A stretch of DNA of 64,000 nucleotides. Source: Thermococcus sp. (GTDB taxonomy: Archaea > Methanobacteriota_B > Thermococci > Thermococcales > Thermococcaceae). The notes under the pieces are model-generated. The model was not told where the DNA came from. It made no database searches and saw only the letters and a list, made by a program, of their open reading frames with translations. The stretch covers positions 40,412-104,411 of the forward strand of contig NZ_JALVAO010000015.1 of NCBI RefSeq assembly GCF_027011145.1, read 5' to 3'. Positions 46,986 to 61,168 of the stretch are shown here, piece by piece. Every line of letters starts with the position of its first letter. Positions within the stretch are counted from its first letter, which is position 1. The position numbers and the translations under genes were made by a program.

Positions 46986-49900
46986 TCATCCCCCTATAAT
47001 GTTATTGCTATCACTGTCGGACGGTCTCGGCCCAAAGAACCAATCATGAAAATCTGCAATGCCCAGAATGAGATTTATTGGACCCCATATTGCTTTCCCA
47101 AGAGTTTTTGCACCTGTTTTAGTTGTAATTTTTGTTGGAGTTTTGAGGAGAGCAAGTACATCTCTTATATCATTAGGGACTTTTTTACCTCTTATTAACT
47201 CAGAGACTACAGCCTTGCCCCTCTTTGCAGTTTTAGCTAGCTCTTTAAGATCTGAGGGCGTAACAATTTCAAACGTGTCACTAATCGATATTCCATTATC
47301 AAACTTAACGGTTACGAGATAGTAGTACCCAGCAAACCTGTCCTTAAAGCTCTCCTTGAAAACCCATCTGTCGATTGGGTCCCACGGTCTCTCTCCAAAG
47401 TAGTAGTTTGCCAGAGCATCATCGATTTTTATTGAGAATGACAAGCTGTGAGTATAGTGGGGGATCAACTTTATTTCCTCCTGCTCTACCCAGACACTAC
47501 TTAGATTTACCGGCCACACTTTCTTACCCCCAAAGTCAATCTCCTTCAGATGTAGAGTTATATTCTTTTGCTTTACTAAGGTCAAGTGAACAGTACAATG
47601 GGCTTCATCATCAATGGCCACAGTATCCGGACAGTCCATTGTGACGATAACAGGCCCGGACTGAACAACATTAACCTTTGCACTAGCCATCTCTACACCA
47701 CCAATTATAAGATGTAGAGTCATATTCTTTGAAACGTGCTCTAGGGTAAAGTTCTGAACCATAGTTCTGTCGTGCCCGATAGTGAGTACTCTACCATTAA
47801 TAGTATAGTCAGGCTCAAAAATTTCGCAAGGATATGTAATTGGTCCTGCTACAGAATAATCCTTTTTAGGCCACAGGATTAGACCACGGTCATCAACTAC
47901 CTTGATAGTTCCCTGATAAAAGCACTCATTAGAATTATGGTTCTCAACCCTTATTTTCACGCTCACCGCCCCATCAACATTAACAGGATTGGGAGCAACA
48001 TCAAGCCAGGCATACAACCCATCAGGGTCCCTAGCAACTTTCAAACTGCCACTCCACGAGTCCTCCCATAGCTCCTGCCCATTCACAAGCCTGTAGAGCT
48101 TAACAGTGTAATTGTGTTCTCCCGCCTGAGCAACCCAGTAAAGAGTCACGGAAGCACCGGAAGTGCTAACGTTAACCGGCTTCGAATCCCTAAGCTTACC
48201 ATCGATATAAAGCTTAACCAAAGCCCTCTGAGTGCTTGGATACCTGTTGCCTATTTTGACATTAAAGCCCACCGTATCCCCTTCCTTTGGATAATCCTTC
48301 TCGGGAGTCGCGTTGATTATCCAGAGCCTATAATCGTTTGAACTTCCAGAACTTGCGCTTACGTGAACTGTTCCACTAACGGTTTTAGAGTTATTTCCAA
48401 AGTAAAAAGTCACTGAATACCTGTAGTCACCAGCTTTAGGATACGAAACAGTCGCTATAGTGGTCGTTGAAGATGATGAAGCTCCAACTGTGAGATTGCC
48501 CGAGTAGTGCATCGTTGAAACCACGCCGTTCTCGTCGGGGAGGTCAAGGTGTGCCTTCCAGTAACCCCTAATGGCAACATTATTACTATTCTCAACCGAG
48601 AGCTTAAACGTAACATGACCACCAGCCGAAACGGAGGAAGGTTGAGGAGTTAAATAGACATGAACGTTGCTTGCTTGGAGGAAGTCATCGTAGGTGACCC
48701 TGAAGTAGAAGGATTTTGAAAGCTCCTGTTCTCTGGGTCCGGAGGCTGGAACTGGAGAAGTTGAAGCTGAGGAGGGCGAAACAGGAGCTGAGTTAGGGGT
48801 TGGAGAATCCGTAGAAACGTAGGTTATCTTAATGTTTCCATTAATCACAACACTGTCCCCAGGGGCCGTTATGGTGTCCGAACTGATGAAAGTTTTTGAC
48901 TCCCACTGGTGCTGGCCGGTAGCTAGGGTTGAGTAGTGGATAGAATCTGTTCCATCCGGAGTTGTGAGAGCAATGCTCACATCCGAAATCTGGTTCCTCT
49001 CAACCGAGAACTCGACTCTTACCTTGTACTCCACGTGGCCGTCCGGACGGAGACTCTTCTCAAGGGTTACTTGAACGCCGTCGATGTACCCGTAGTTGCT
49101 GTTAACATTTAGGGCCATATCAGTCGGCTGGGAAGTACTGGACTGGAGTGAGGGAAGCGTCTCCCCGGAAGTGGAGAGGGCAACGTCACACTTACCAGGA
49201 AGGCATGGAAGTATAGGAGACGGTGAAGGAGAAGGTTGTGGGAAGGCACTCTGCTTAACATAGGTAACGAGTGCATCCTTAAGCTCCGCAACTTCCCTGT
49301 TGAGCATCGCCTTGACCTCTGGATTGTTGTTTCCAAGTTTAATTGCATTAACTAGGACATAAACCCTGCGGACTTGCTTGTAAGCTTCGAGAGCATTAGG
49401 CCAGTAGTAGTCCTTTGTGTAGAGGGCAAGTTGGTTGTTCACGATTCCGTTTTCGGCAACATCACGGACAATAATGCCTCCACCGCTCACGGTCGTCAGG
49501 GGAGAACCAAGGAGCAGGGAATCCATACCCTTCACAAGGGAATCAAGATAGAAGGACATTCCGTTCACATCACCGGAGAGGTAGGCATGGTAGAACTTCG
49601 ACCACTGGTTTGCAAGGTCAGGAACGACTTGTTTTTTGGCGTTCTTGTAGGTATTCATTGCGTCGGATTCCGACTTCCCGGGGTTTGACCACTTCCACTT
49701 TTCAAGTGCCCACGTTTCGTAGTCAGCGTATTTAAAACCTACGAGCACAAATGCCCGGGAGAAGTTCGTGAGAAAACTCCCCATGTCGAAACCGCCGGTT
49801 ATGTTGTCGGCGTTTTTGGCTATGTACTCCTCAAGGGCCTTAATCTCCTCGTCGGTCCAACCCTGGGCCTTCAACTCGTTTACGGTCTCCTCAGGAAGGC

Positions 49901-50267
49901 CATTTTTGCTGATGTTCTCTGCCATCCTTCTCAGCTCATCGGCAGAGTAGTAGAGTTTTACACCGGATTTCTTCAGCTCCTCCAGAGCAAGCCAGATTTG
50001 GGCGGAAATGTTGGCGGAGTTGAGCTCGCCCTCTCTGGAGTTGTCTATCAGCCTTCTGGCAAGGGTTGCGTTGGGATTTCCGCTGGAGAGGCTCTCGTTG
50101 AAGGAAACGACAAGGTAGGCCTCATTGTTGAGGATTCTCCAGAAATCATCGTACACTTTGTTGTCACTAACCTCGGTTGCCAGAACCAGCGGTGTCAACA
50201 TTAGTGCCCCATAGACCAGAGCACCCACCATCATTCCTATTATTAACACTCCAAACCATCGTCTCAT
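46986..50267 (-). CDS. large exported protein with CARDB-like beta domains
   Basis: 1093 residues from ATG 50267 (CTCGGTGGTC upstream; frame opens at 50282). Signal peptide (VLIIGMMVGALVYGALML). Residues about 30-350 are helical. A Pro/Ser linker (PQPSPSPSPILP) near 350 leads to several beta-sandwich repeats; GDTVGFNVKIGNRYPSTQRA and VSVKIRVENHNSNECFYQG look like CARDB (CARDB = cell-adhesion-related domains in archaea and bacteria). A second Ser/Thr/Pro linker is near 500. The last 60 residues (GKAVVSELIRGKKVPNDIRD to the end) are helical and Lys-rich, with ...NLILGIADFHDWFFG. A surface adhesin or toxin-like protein is possible; the function is unknown. Confidence 0.7.
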   Translation of the reverse strand: MRRWFGVLIIGMMVGALVYGALMLTPLVLATEVSDNKVYDDFWRILNNEAYLVVSFNESLSSGNPNATLARRLIDNSREGELNSANISAQIWLALEELKKSGVKLYYSADELRRMAENISKNGLPEETVNELKAQGWTDEEIKALEEYIAKNADNITGGFDMGSFLTNFSRAFVLVGFKYADYETWALEKWKWSNPGKSESDAMNTYKNAKKQVVPDLANQWSKFYHAYLSGDVNGMSFYLDSLVKGMDSLLLGSPLTTVSGGGIIVRDVAENGIVNNQLALYTKDYYWPNALEAYKQVRRVYVLVNAIKLGNNNPEVKAMLNREVAELKDALVTYVKQSAFPQPSPSPSPILPCLPGKCDVALSTSGETLPSLQSSTSQPTDMALNVNSNYGYIDGVQVTLEKSLRPDGHVEYKVRVEFSVERNQISDVSIALTTPDGTDSIHYSTLATGQHQWESKTFISSDTITAPGDSVVINGNIKITYVSTDSPTPNSAPVSPSSASTSPVPASGPREQELSKSFYFRVTYDDFLQASNVHVYLTPQPSSVSAGGHVTFKLSVENSNNVAIRGYWKAHLDLPDENGVVSTMHYSGNLTVGASSSSTTTIATVSYPKAGDYRYSVTFYFGNNSKTVSGTVHVSASSGSSNDYRLWIINATPEKDYPKEGDTVGFNVKIGNRYPSTQRALVKLYIDGKLRDSKPVNVSTSGASVTLYWVAQAGEHNYTVKLYRLVNGQELWEDSWSGSLKVARDPDGLYAWLDVAPNPVNVDGAVSVKIRVENHNSNECFYQGTIKVVDDRGLILWPKKDYSVAGPITYPCEIFEPDYTINGRVLTIGHDRTMVQNFTLEHVSKNMTLHLIIGGVEMASAKVNVVQSGPVIVTMDCPDTVAIDDEAHCTVHLTLVKQKNITLHLKEIDFGGKKVWPVNLSSVWVEQEEIKLIPHYTHSLSFSIKIDDALANYYFGERPWDPIDRWVFKESFKDRFAGYYYLVTVKFDNGISISDTFEIVTPSDLKELAKTAKRGKAVVSELIRGKKVPNDIRDVLALLKTPTKITTKTGAKTLGKAIWGPINLILGIADFHDWFFGPRPSDSDSNNIIGG

Positions 50268-50375
50268 ATGACCACCGAGCATTGGAAAAAGAATGCACTA
50301 AAAAAGTTTTCTTTTGCAATTTTGATTACTCGTACAAAATCACAAAACAACATTGGAAAACTGACGAAAAGTAAA

Positions 50376-50888
50376 TCACCAGGGGACGCTCTTCCAGCCC
50401 ATCTTGTAGGCGAAGTAGTTAGCTCCCCAGTGGATAAAGGGCGAGACAACGAGTAGGAATATAATCTGACCGCTGGAAAGGGTTTTTACCGGATAGGCGA
50501 AGGCAAGTGCACTTATCAAGAAGCCGAGCTGGTCGAGGCCTATGGCCGGAGCACCCCTCGGCAGGTTAGCGCGCCTCTTGAAGAAACTACCAACTAAGTC
50601 ACCGAAGAGGGCTCCAAAGGAGAGCAGGAAAGCGAGCTTCACCGCCGTCGAGAGGCTCCCATAAAAGCCCGGCGTTATGAAGTACTGGATTACCCCAACG
50701 AGGGTCCCTATGGTAACGCCCCCTATAAAGCCCCTCCATGTCTTTCCATCGCCGAGGAGCCTCCTTCCGTCCCTCCACTTTCTCCCGCCGTCTATCGGCC
50801 TTCCACCACCAACTAGAACCGGTGAAGCGTTTGCAAAGTAAGCGGGAAGGATGTACCAGAAGGCCCAGAACAACGACTCCAGCCCCAT
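50376..50888 (-). CDS. carS: CDP-archaeol synthase
   Basis: 170 residues with five membrane helices and the CarS signature PAYFANASPVLVGGG, then RRLLGDGKTWRGFIGG and FFKRRANLPRGAPAIGLDQ. It activates digeranylgeranylglyceryl phosphate with CTP in archaeal polar-lipid synthesis. The start follows GGTGGTATA. Divergent from the LEA-like gene. Confidence 0.93.
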   Translation of the reverse strand: MGLESLFWAFWYILPAYFANASPVLVGGGRPIDGGRKWRDGRRLLGDGKTWRGFIGGVTIGTLVGVIQYFITPGFYGSLSTAVKLAFLLSFGALFGDLVGSFFKRRANLPRGAPAIGLDQLGFLISALAFAYPVKTLSSGQIIFLLVVSPFIHWGANYFAYKMGWKSVPW

Positions 50889-50961
50889 TATACCACCAAA
50901 GTGAGAAGTCGGGAACCTTTTATAAGGGTTGGGGCGCTATTTTATGAAAAGGGTGGTTGCC

Positions 50962-51867
50962 ATGATAAAGAAACTCATCGGGATAATAATCCTGATTATA
51001 ATCCTCTGGGGAGTATACGTTGCCTACTCAGTTACGACTTCACCGCCCGTCTTCAAGGCCCGCTGGGGTCAGGTCACCGAGGAAAAGACGGAAATAGTAA
51101 TCACAGGGAAGTTTCAGAGGCCCCTTCTGGTTCCGGCAAAGGTTGACAACCTGACGATGTACTTCACCGGCGTCAAGGTAGCGGAGCTGGAGAAGTTCGA
51201 CTACAACCCGACTAAAACAAACGTAACCCTCGTTATTGCCCTCAGCAACCCAAACCTGATTAGGGCCTTCGCCAATTATCTAAACGGGGGACAGAAGGGA
51301 TACTTTGAGATAGACATAGCCGGAAAGGCCCTGAGCGTTATACCATTCAACTTCAAGGTGAAGGAAAACTTCACAATGGACATCCTCGACAAGCTAAACT
51401 TCACGGCCGAGAGCAAACCGGTCCTCGGCGGACTGGCTGAAACACCAGCACTCCTTGGAACGAAGGTTAGGTGGCTCGGCGAAGAAAAGAACAAAGGCCG
51501 TCTGGACGTTGAGATGCTCCTATACAACCCGAACTCGTTCCCGATTCCGGTAACAAACCTGACCTTCAACCTCTACGCGAACGGAATCAAAATAGGAACC
51601 GGCTACCTCAAAGAGGGCAAGATTATCCCGGCGAACGGTTATGCGAAGCTCGACGCCATCGTGGTGATAGACGAGAACCAACTGCCCAAGGTCTGGGCAA
51701 TCCACGTCAGGAACGGAGAGAGGAGCAAAGTTGACGTCGAGATAATGCTGTCAGCGAACCTCGCCGGAAGGAGCATAGAGATACCACTGAAAACGGAGAG
51801 CGTGGAGGTGCAGACCCACATCATGGAGGACATCAACAAAGCACTGGAGAACATCACGAGAAGATGA
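50962..51867 (+). CDS. membrane-anchored LEA14/WHy-domain protein
   Basis: 301 residues from ATG 50962 (GGGTGGTTGCC upstream; the frame opens at 50929). One N-terminal anchor (LIGIIILIIILWGVYVAY), then two WHy/LEA-2 type beta units; the second has KGRLDVEMLLYNPNSFPIPVT and ANGIKIGTGYLKEG. Desiccation-type LEA-2 proteins occur in many archaea as surface-anchored beta proteins of unknown role. A TTTTATAAG box lies upstream near 50,918. Confidence 0.8.
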   Translation: MIKKLIGIIILIIILWGVYVAYSVTTSPPVFKARWGQVTEEKTEIVITGKFQRPLLVPAKVDNLTMYFTGVKVAELEKFDYNPTKTNVTLVIALSNPNLIRAFANYLNGGQKGYFEIDIAGKALSVIPFNFKVKENFTMDILDKLNFTAESKPVLGGLAETPALLGTKVRWLGEEKNKGRLDVEMLLYNPNSFPIPVTNLTFNLYANGIKIGTGYLKEGKIIPANGYAKLDAIVVIDENQLPKVWAIHVRNGERSKVDVEIMLSANLAGRSIEIPLKTESVEVQTHIMEDINKALENITRR

Positions 51868-51907
51868 ACTTTTTAAGTCCCTTTCCTTTTCTCCTACGGT
51901 GGGCGAG

Positions 51908-52426
51908 ATGAAGGTTAAAGAAATCCACGAGTTTCTGAACAGGATGTGGGGGGATATATTCACGCTCAACGAGGAGCTAAAGCGCGAGCTTCCCGAGAGG
52001 GGGTTTAAGGTTGAAGACGTCGAGGAGGTCTTCGGGGCCTACGTCTTCATAGACGGAAGCTGGGAGGTCATGAACTATCCACATCCTGCCTTCGAGGTAA
52101 AGCCCCAGATTGAGGTCGGCGCAACGCCGGAGAACTACTATTTCGTCGTTGCAATTCCAAAGGAACGGCTGAGCGAGGGCTTTCTGGGCCTCTTTCTGGA
52201 GCTCTTTCCGAGGAGCTTCATCTACGGTTCCGAGAACTTCCTGAGCGATTTCTACAACTGGAGAAGGGACGGAAGGGTTTCGCCGAGGGAAGTCATTGAA
52301 AGGATTGAAGAAAGCGATGAGAAGGTCCTCCAGTTTGAGGCCAACTTCGGAAGCGTTGAAGCGCTTAAAAAAGGCCTTGCGAGGCTGATTGACCTTGGAC
52401 GGGAGTGGGAAATCTTCGACCTTTGA
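51908..52426 (+). CDS. conserved archaeal hypothetical protein
   Basis: 172 residues from ATG 51908 (GGTGGGCGAG upstream). Mixed alpha/beta; notable stretches are FGAYVFIDGSWEVMNYPHPAF and NYYFVVAIPKERLSEGFLGL. I cannot place it in a named family with confidence. It overlaps the NSUN6-like gene by 38 bases, so the two are likely co-expressed. Confidence 0.65.
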   Translation: MKVKEIHEFLNRMWGDIFTLNEELKRELPERGFKVEDVEEVFGAYVFIDGSWEVMNYPHPAFEVKPQIEVGATPENYYFVVAIPKERLSEGFLGLFLELFPRSFIYGSENFLSDFYNWRRDGRVSPREVIERIEESDEKVLQFEANFGSVEALKKGLARLIDLGREWEIFDL

Positions 52427-53564
52427 GGCCTTTCCGGCGGAGCTGAGGGACTACTACAGGAGACTCTTCGGGGGGGAAGCGGAGGAGATAATGACCTCCC
52501 TGAGGACTCCTGTGGAGAAATACTACATCCGTGTTAACACCCTGAAGACCAGCAGGGAGAAGCTGATGCGAATCCTCAGGAGGGAAGGTTTGAAGCCCCG
52601 GAGGAGCCCGTACCTCAAGGAGGGGATATACTTCGAAAGGGAGGGGCCGAACTTCCCAGATGATTACGAGCCGGGTTTACCCGTGGTGAGAGCCAACAAG
52701 TTCGCGAGCGAGAGCGTCTATCAGGGTGCCAACCTCTATGCCCCGGGCGTCCTCCAGGCGGATAAGGGGATAAAGCCGGGCGACGAGGTGGAGATTAGGG
52801 ACCCCTGGGGGCTTCTCGTTGGAATAGGCATTGCTAGAATGAGCGAGAAGGAGATGGTCGTCTCGACGAGGGGCCTGGCCGTTGAGGTAACGTTGCCCAA
52901 GTTCAAACTTCCCAGTCTGAGCGAACTTGAGAGCTTTAAGGAGGGCCTTTTCTACGCCCAGAGCCTTCCCTCCATGGTAACCGCGAGGGTCCTTGAGCCG
53001 AGCGAGGAAGATTTAATAATCGACATGGCGGCCGCTCCGGGCGGAAAAACCTCTCACATAGCCCAACTCATGCAGAACAGGGGCGAGATTATAGCGATTG
53101 ACAAATCGCGCAACAGGCTGAGGAAGATGGAGGAAGAGCTAAAAAGGCTTGGCGTAAAGAACGTGAAGATGATAAGAATGGACTCCCGAAAACTGCCGGA
53201 GCTCGGGATAAAGGCCGACAAGATACTCCTCGATGCCCCCTGCACCGCGCTTGGGATAAGGCCAAAACTATGGGAGAGCAGAACCCCAAAGGATATAGTG
53301 GCAACGGCCAGGTATCAGAGGGCCTTCATATGGGCGGCCATAAAGTCCCTGAGGAAAGATGGGGTTCTGGTTTACTCGACGTGCACAATCTCGCTGGAAG
53401 AAAACGAGGCCAACGTGAAGTTCATGCTGGAGAAGGGCCTGAAACTTGAGGAACAGGGTCTCTTCATAGGTTCAAACGGAATAGGGCTTGAAAAAGTCCA
53501 GAGGTTTTATCCTAACAGGCATCTAACACAGGGTTTCTTCATAGCCAAGCTCAGGAAGGTGTGA
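52389..53564 (+). CDS. NSUN6-like RNA m5C methyltransferase with PUA domain
   Basis: About 391 residues. An N-terminal segment (YYIRVNTLKTSREKLMRILRREG) is followed by a PUA domain (ASESVYQGANLYAPGVLQADK, GIARMSEKEM) and a class I methyltransferase: AAAPGGKTSHIAQ for SAM, then the two catalytic cysteines in DAPCTALG and YSTCTIS. The PUA placement matches archaeal NSUN6 homologues that methylate C72 of tRNA. The start is TTG 52389 or 52395; no ATG or GTG fits, and the start overlaps the previous gene by 38 bases. Confidence 0.83.
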   Translation: MTLDGSGKSSTFEAFPAELRDYYRRLFGGEAEEIMTSLRTPVEKYYIRVNTLKTSREKLMRILRREGLKPRRSPYLKEGIYFEREGPNFPDDYEPGLPVVRANKFASESVYQGANLYAPGVLQADKGIKPGDEVEIRDPWGLLVGIGIARMSEKEMVVSTRGLAVEVTLPKFKLPSLSELESFKEGLFYAQSLPSMVTARVLEPSEEDLIIDMAAAPGGKTSHIAQLMQNRGEIIAIDKSRNRLRKMEEELKRLGVKNVKMIRMDSRKLPELGIKADKILLDAPCTALGIRPKLWESRTPKDIVATARYQRAFIWAAIKSLRKDGVLVYSTCTISLEENEANVKFMLEKGLKLEEQGLFIGSNGIGLEKVQRFYPNRHLTQGFFIAKLRKV

Positions 53565-53566
53565 CC

Positions 53567-54589
53567 ATGAAGAAAAAATATTCCCTCCTCGCCCTTGGAA
53601 TAGCGATAATCGCGCTCCTGCTCTGGTGGGCGGGGATAGGGGAGGTAGCCGAGATACTGAAGAAGGCAAGGGGAGAGTATCTAATCCTCGCAGTCATTAT
53701 GTACTCCATGAGTCTAGTGACGTGGGGCCTGCGCTGGAGGGTTCTGCTCAAGGCCCTCCACGTCGATGCCAGCTTCACAAAGATACTCCTGGCCCTACTC
53801 GCGGGAATCTTCGTGAACAACATAACCCCTGGGGCGAGGGGCGGGGGAGAGCCAGTAAGGATGTACTTTCTGGCGAAAGAGACCGAGAAGCCCTACGGTC
53901 AGGTCTTCGCAACGGTGATGATGGACAGAATACTTGATTTGGTTCCGGTTATAGTTATGCTCGGTATCTCAACGGCCTACGTTTACAAACTCGGCTCGCT
54001 TTCGCTAACCCTAATCCTCGTTCTCCTTGACATGGCCTTCGCTGGGCTTATACTCTTCACCCTAGGAATACTGCTCAGCGAGAGAAAAACCAAGGGCGCT
54101 CTCTGGTGGTTTTTCAGGCTGTTTGAAAGGATTACCCCCAGAAGGGCGGACAAATACCGGGAAAGGTTCAAGAGAATTGTTGAAGAAGACGTCCCAAGGT
54201 TCCAGAACGATTTTAGATTCCTCATCAAACACAAGGGCACGTTTGCGCTCGCGCTGGTGTATTCAACGGCGTCCTGGATTTTCACCGTGCTGAGGACATA
54301 CTTCGTTTTTAGGGCGATAAACTTTCCGATTTCTCTGGTAGACGTCATGGTCGTTCAGATGGTGGGCATAGTAATTGGTATGATAAGCGTAATTCCCGGC
54401 GGTGCTGGGATAATAGAGACGGTCAACTCAGGCATCTACGTTATCCTCGGAATAAACAAAGAAATAGCCGTAACGGCGACTCTCCTTGATAGGCTAATCT
54501 CCTACTGGGCTCCGACTGCAATTGGGGCGGTTGTAACTACCCACTTCGGTGCAAAGCTCAGAAGAAAAAGTTTAATTGGAAAAAGGTAA
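53567..54589 (+). CDS. flippase-like membrane protein (UPF0104/LPG-synthase TM domain)
   Basis: 340 residues from ATG 53567 (GGAAGGTGACC upstream). About eight membrane helices and the family signature [17 protein letters not shown], then [10 protein letters not shown] and [16 protein letters not shown]. The family includes AglD-like glycosylation factors and the membrane part of MprF. Glycan or lipid handling is likely; no soluble transferase domain is attached. Confidence 0.85.
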   Translation: MKKKYSLLALGIAIIALLLWWAGIGEVAEILKKARGEYLILAVIMYSMSLVTWGLRWRVLLKALHVDASFTKILLALLAGIFVNNITPGARGGGEPVRMYFLAKETEKPYGQVFATVMMDRILDLVPVIVMLGISTAYVYKLGSLSLTLILVLLDMAFAGLILFTLGILLSERKTKGALWWFFRLFERITPRRADKYRERFKRIVEEDVPRFQNDFRFLIKHKGTFALALVYSTASWIFTVLRTYFVFRAINFPISLVDVMVVQMVGIVIGMISVIPGGAGIIETVNSGIYVILGINKEIAVTATLLDRLISYWAPTAIGAVVTTHFGAKLRRKSLIGKR

Positions 54590-54602
54590 ACAATGGGTTA
54601 CC

Positions 54603-55435
54603 ATGAAGTTCGGCGTCGTCGCGCGAAGGGACAGGGCAGAGGCGTTAAAGCTGGCCTACAGGGTGTACGACTTCCTGAAGGTTAGCGGGTACGATGTTGT
54701 TGTTGACGAGGACACCTACAGGTATCTGAAGGAGTTCGAGGAAGGCGATGTTCTCCCGCTGGAGGAGTTCGACGTTGATTTCATCATCGTCATAGGTGGC
54801 GACGGGACCATTCTCAGGGTGGAGCACAAGACGAAGAAGGACATTCCTATCCTGGGAGTTAACATGGGGACACTTGGCTTTCTCACCGAGGTAGAACCCC
54901 ACGAGACGTTTTTTGCGATAAGCAAGCTCATCGAAGGAGAATACTACATAGACGAGCGCATAAAGCTGAGGGCCTACCTGAACGGAGAAGAGAAAGTCCC
55001 CGATGCACTCAACGAGGTTGCAATCCTGACCGGAATACCGGGCAAGATAATCCACCTCCGCTATTACATAGACGGCGGACTCGCAGATGAAATCCGCGCG
55101 GACGGGCTGATAATTTCAACTCCCACCGGTTCCACCGGCTACGCCATGAGCGCAGGCGGGCCCTTCGTTGACCCAAGGCTTAGCGTTACTGTGATAGCCC
55201 CCCTGGCACCGATAGCTCTGAGCTCCAGGCCGATGGTGGTTCCGGCTGAAAGCAGGATAGACGTGAGGAACATGGCCCTGACCAGGGAGATTGTTCTGGC
55301 GATAGACGGGCAGTTCTACACCTATCTTCCCCCCGAAACGGAAATAAGGATAGAGAAATCACCGAGAAAGGCCAAGTTTGTCCGCTTCACGAGGGAGATA
55401 TACCCAAAATACACGATGAAACTCAAGAAAAGATT

Positions 55436-55439
<4 letters not shown>
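54603..55439 (+). CDS. nadK: NAD kinase
   Basis: 278 residues from ATG 54603. The GGDGT motif (65-69) holds the phosphate and the following [13 protein letters not shown] is the family's second signature. NEVAILTG and [17 protein letters not shown] complete the nucleotide site. It makes NADP from NAD. The ribosome binding site is weak (GGGTTACC). It ends in a TTAG overlap with the convergent DUF835 gene. Confidence 0.93.
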
Positions 55440-58535
<3,096 letters not shown>

Positions 58536-58546
<11 letters not shown>

Positions 58547-59741
58547 TCTCGCCACCCTCCTGAGGGATTTCGTCTGCTCTCTCCGAGGAGGGTTCGGTTT
58601 CCCCTCCAGTTTCTTTAAGTCCGGTATCACTTTCTCCGGAACCGGAAGCCCGGGACCTCCTTCTGAGGAAGAATACAAGAACCGCGATGAGCACCACTCC
58701 AAGGCCAGCGAGGGCGTAGAGGTAGGTGTTTTTCTCCTCCTCGAACTCCATGATGAGAGTATTGTCAGGACCGAGCTGGTACCTTCCGCCGATTACCGTT
58801 ATGTTATCGAACCTCCCGGGCAGTTTGAGAACAACGAGCCATTTTGTGTAACGCCAGCTCTTCTTTACAGAAACCTGGGGCTTGACAACCCCAATCACCT
58901 TGAGGCCGTTGGGTATCTTCGAGGCCGAGATGCTCAATGGATGCATGGTCTGCCTGAACGACTCAAGGAGGGTGCTCTCGACCGAGGGAGTCGCGTTGGC
59001 ACCGATGAATGTCGCGTTGAAGTAAACTAGCCCCTCCGTCGGGTCGAAAGAGACGTTGAGATATCTCTTTGTAGAGTTAAGGAACTGAACGAGCCTGTAA
59101 ACCGGGTTGTATAGCTTTATCATGGGGAAGTAGTCCCCGTCCTCCCAGACGGCAACGTTATCAACGAGCTCCTTGGGGGCGGGAACGAGAGTGTAGATGT
59201 CGTAGTTTCTCGGCAGAACCACCGTGAACCGTTTCCACTGGAAAGGATAGACAACCCCCAGAAATTTCATTGTCATCGAGCCGTAGTAGGGACAGGACAG
59301 GTATTTCCCATTTTCGTTCACAAGAAACGGCGCCAGAGTGAAGCGAACGACAGCACGCCACTTTCCGGTGACCTGAACCGGCCCCCCGGGGGGAACGTAT
59401 ATGACAGCACTCAGGTTGGAGCCCTGAAGCTTGTCGTTTATGAAGTCCTTGAAGCTCCCATAAACAACGCCATAAACGAGGTTCGCAAACTCCTTGGTGG
59501 CGTTTGTTTCGTTCTCCTTTGCTAGAGAATTGTAGTAGTCGATGAACGTCCTGTTGACGAGGGTTGCCTCAATCGTGAAGGAGCCGGCCCAGACCAGTGA
59601 GCCGTTAACGTTCATCTGGGAAACCCTGAGGAACACGTTGATATCAAATAGGTTGATGGACTTCGTATCTTCAGCCGAAACCCACGCGGGAACGGCAGAA
59701 AGGATAATCATGACGGCGAGCAGAGCGGAAAGCTTCCTCAT
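58536..59741 (-). CDS. exported protein with C-terminal membrane anchor
   Basis: 401 residues from ATG 59741 (GGGTGGTGGC upstream). Signal peptide (LLAVMIILSAVPAWVSAE), a beta-rich domain with many Asn-X-Ser/Thr sites, and a C-terminal anchor (LYALAGLGVVLIAVLVFFL) followed by a basic cytoplasmic stretch and an acidic Gly/Glu-rich tail. The orientation is outside domain, one anchor. No homologue recognised. Its end overlaps the acyl-CoA synthetase start, hinting at co-expression. Confidence 0.75.
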
Positions 59742-59810
59742 GCCACCACCCAAGTGGACTCAGAAGGGGCGATAAAAAAGCTTATTGGTCTGTCCTTCTA
59801 AGTTCCCAGC

Positions 59811-61021
<1,211 letters not shown>

Positions 61022-61057
61022 ATCCGCTTAACTTCGTCCATCCAGGAGAGCTTAAGA

Positions 61058-61066
61058 TTTATAAAG
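61058..61066 (+). promoter_or_regulatory. TATA box of tRNA-Gln
   Basis: TTTATAAAG, 26 bases ahead of the tRNA 5' end, the standard archaeal spacing. Confidence 0.65.
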
Positions 61067-61092
61067 TTCAATCTTTTGCATTTTTATCGGGT

Positions 61093-61168
61093 AGCCCCGT
61101 GGTGTAGCGGCCAAGCATGCGGGACTTTGGATCCCGCGACCCGGGTTCGAATCCCGGCGGGGCTACCA
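61093..61168 (+). tRNA. tRNA-Gln (anticodon TTG)
   Basis: 76 bases forming a standard cloverleaf: acceptor AGCCCCG with CGGGGCT, anticodon stem CGGGA/TCCCG around CTTTGGA (anticodon TTG), T arm CCGGG-TTCGAAT-CCCGG, discriminator A and encoded CCA. It reads CAA and, by wobble, CAG. Confidence 0.95.
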
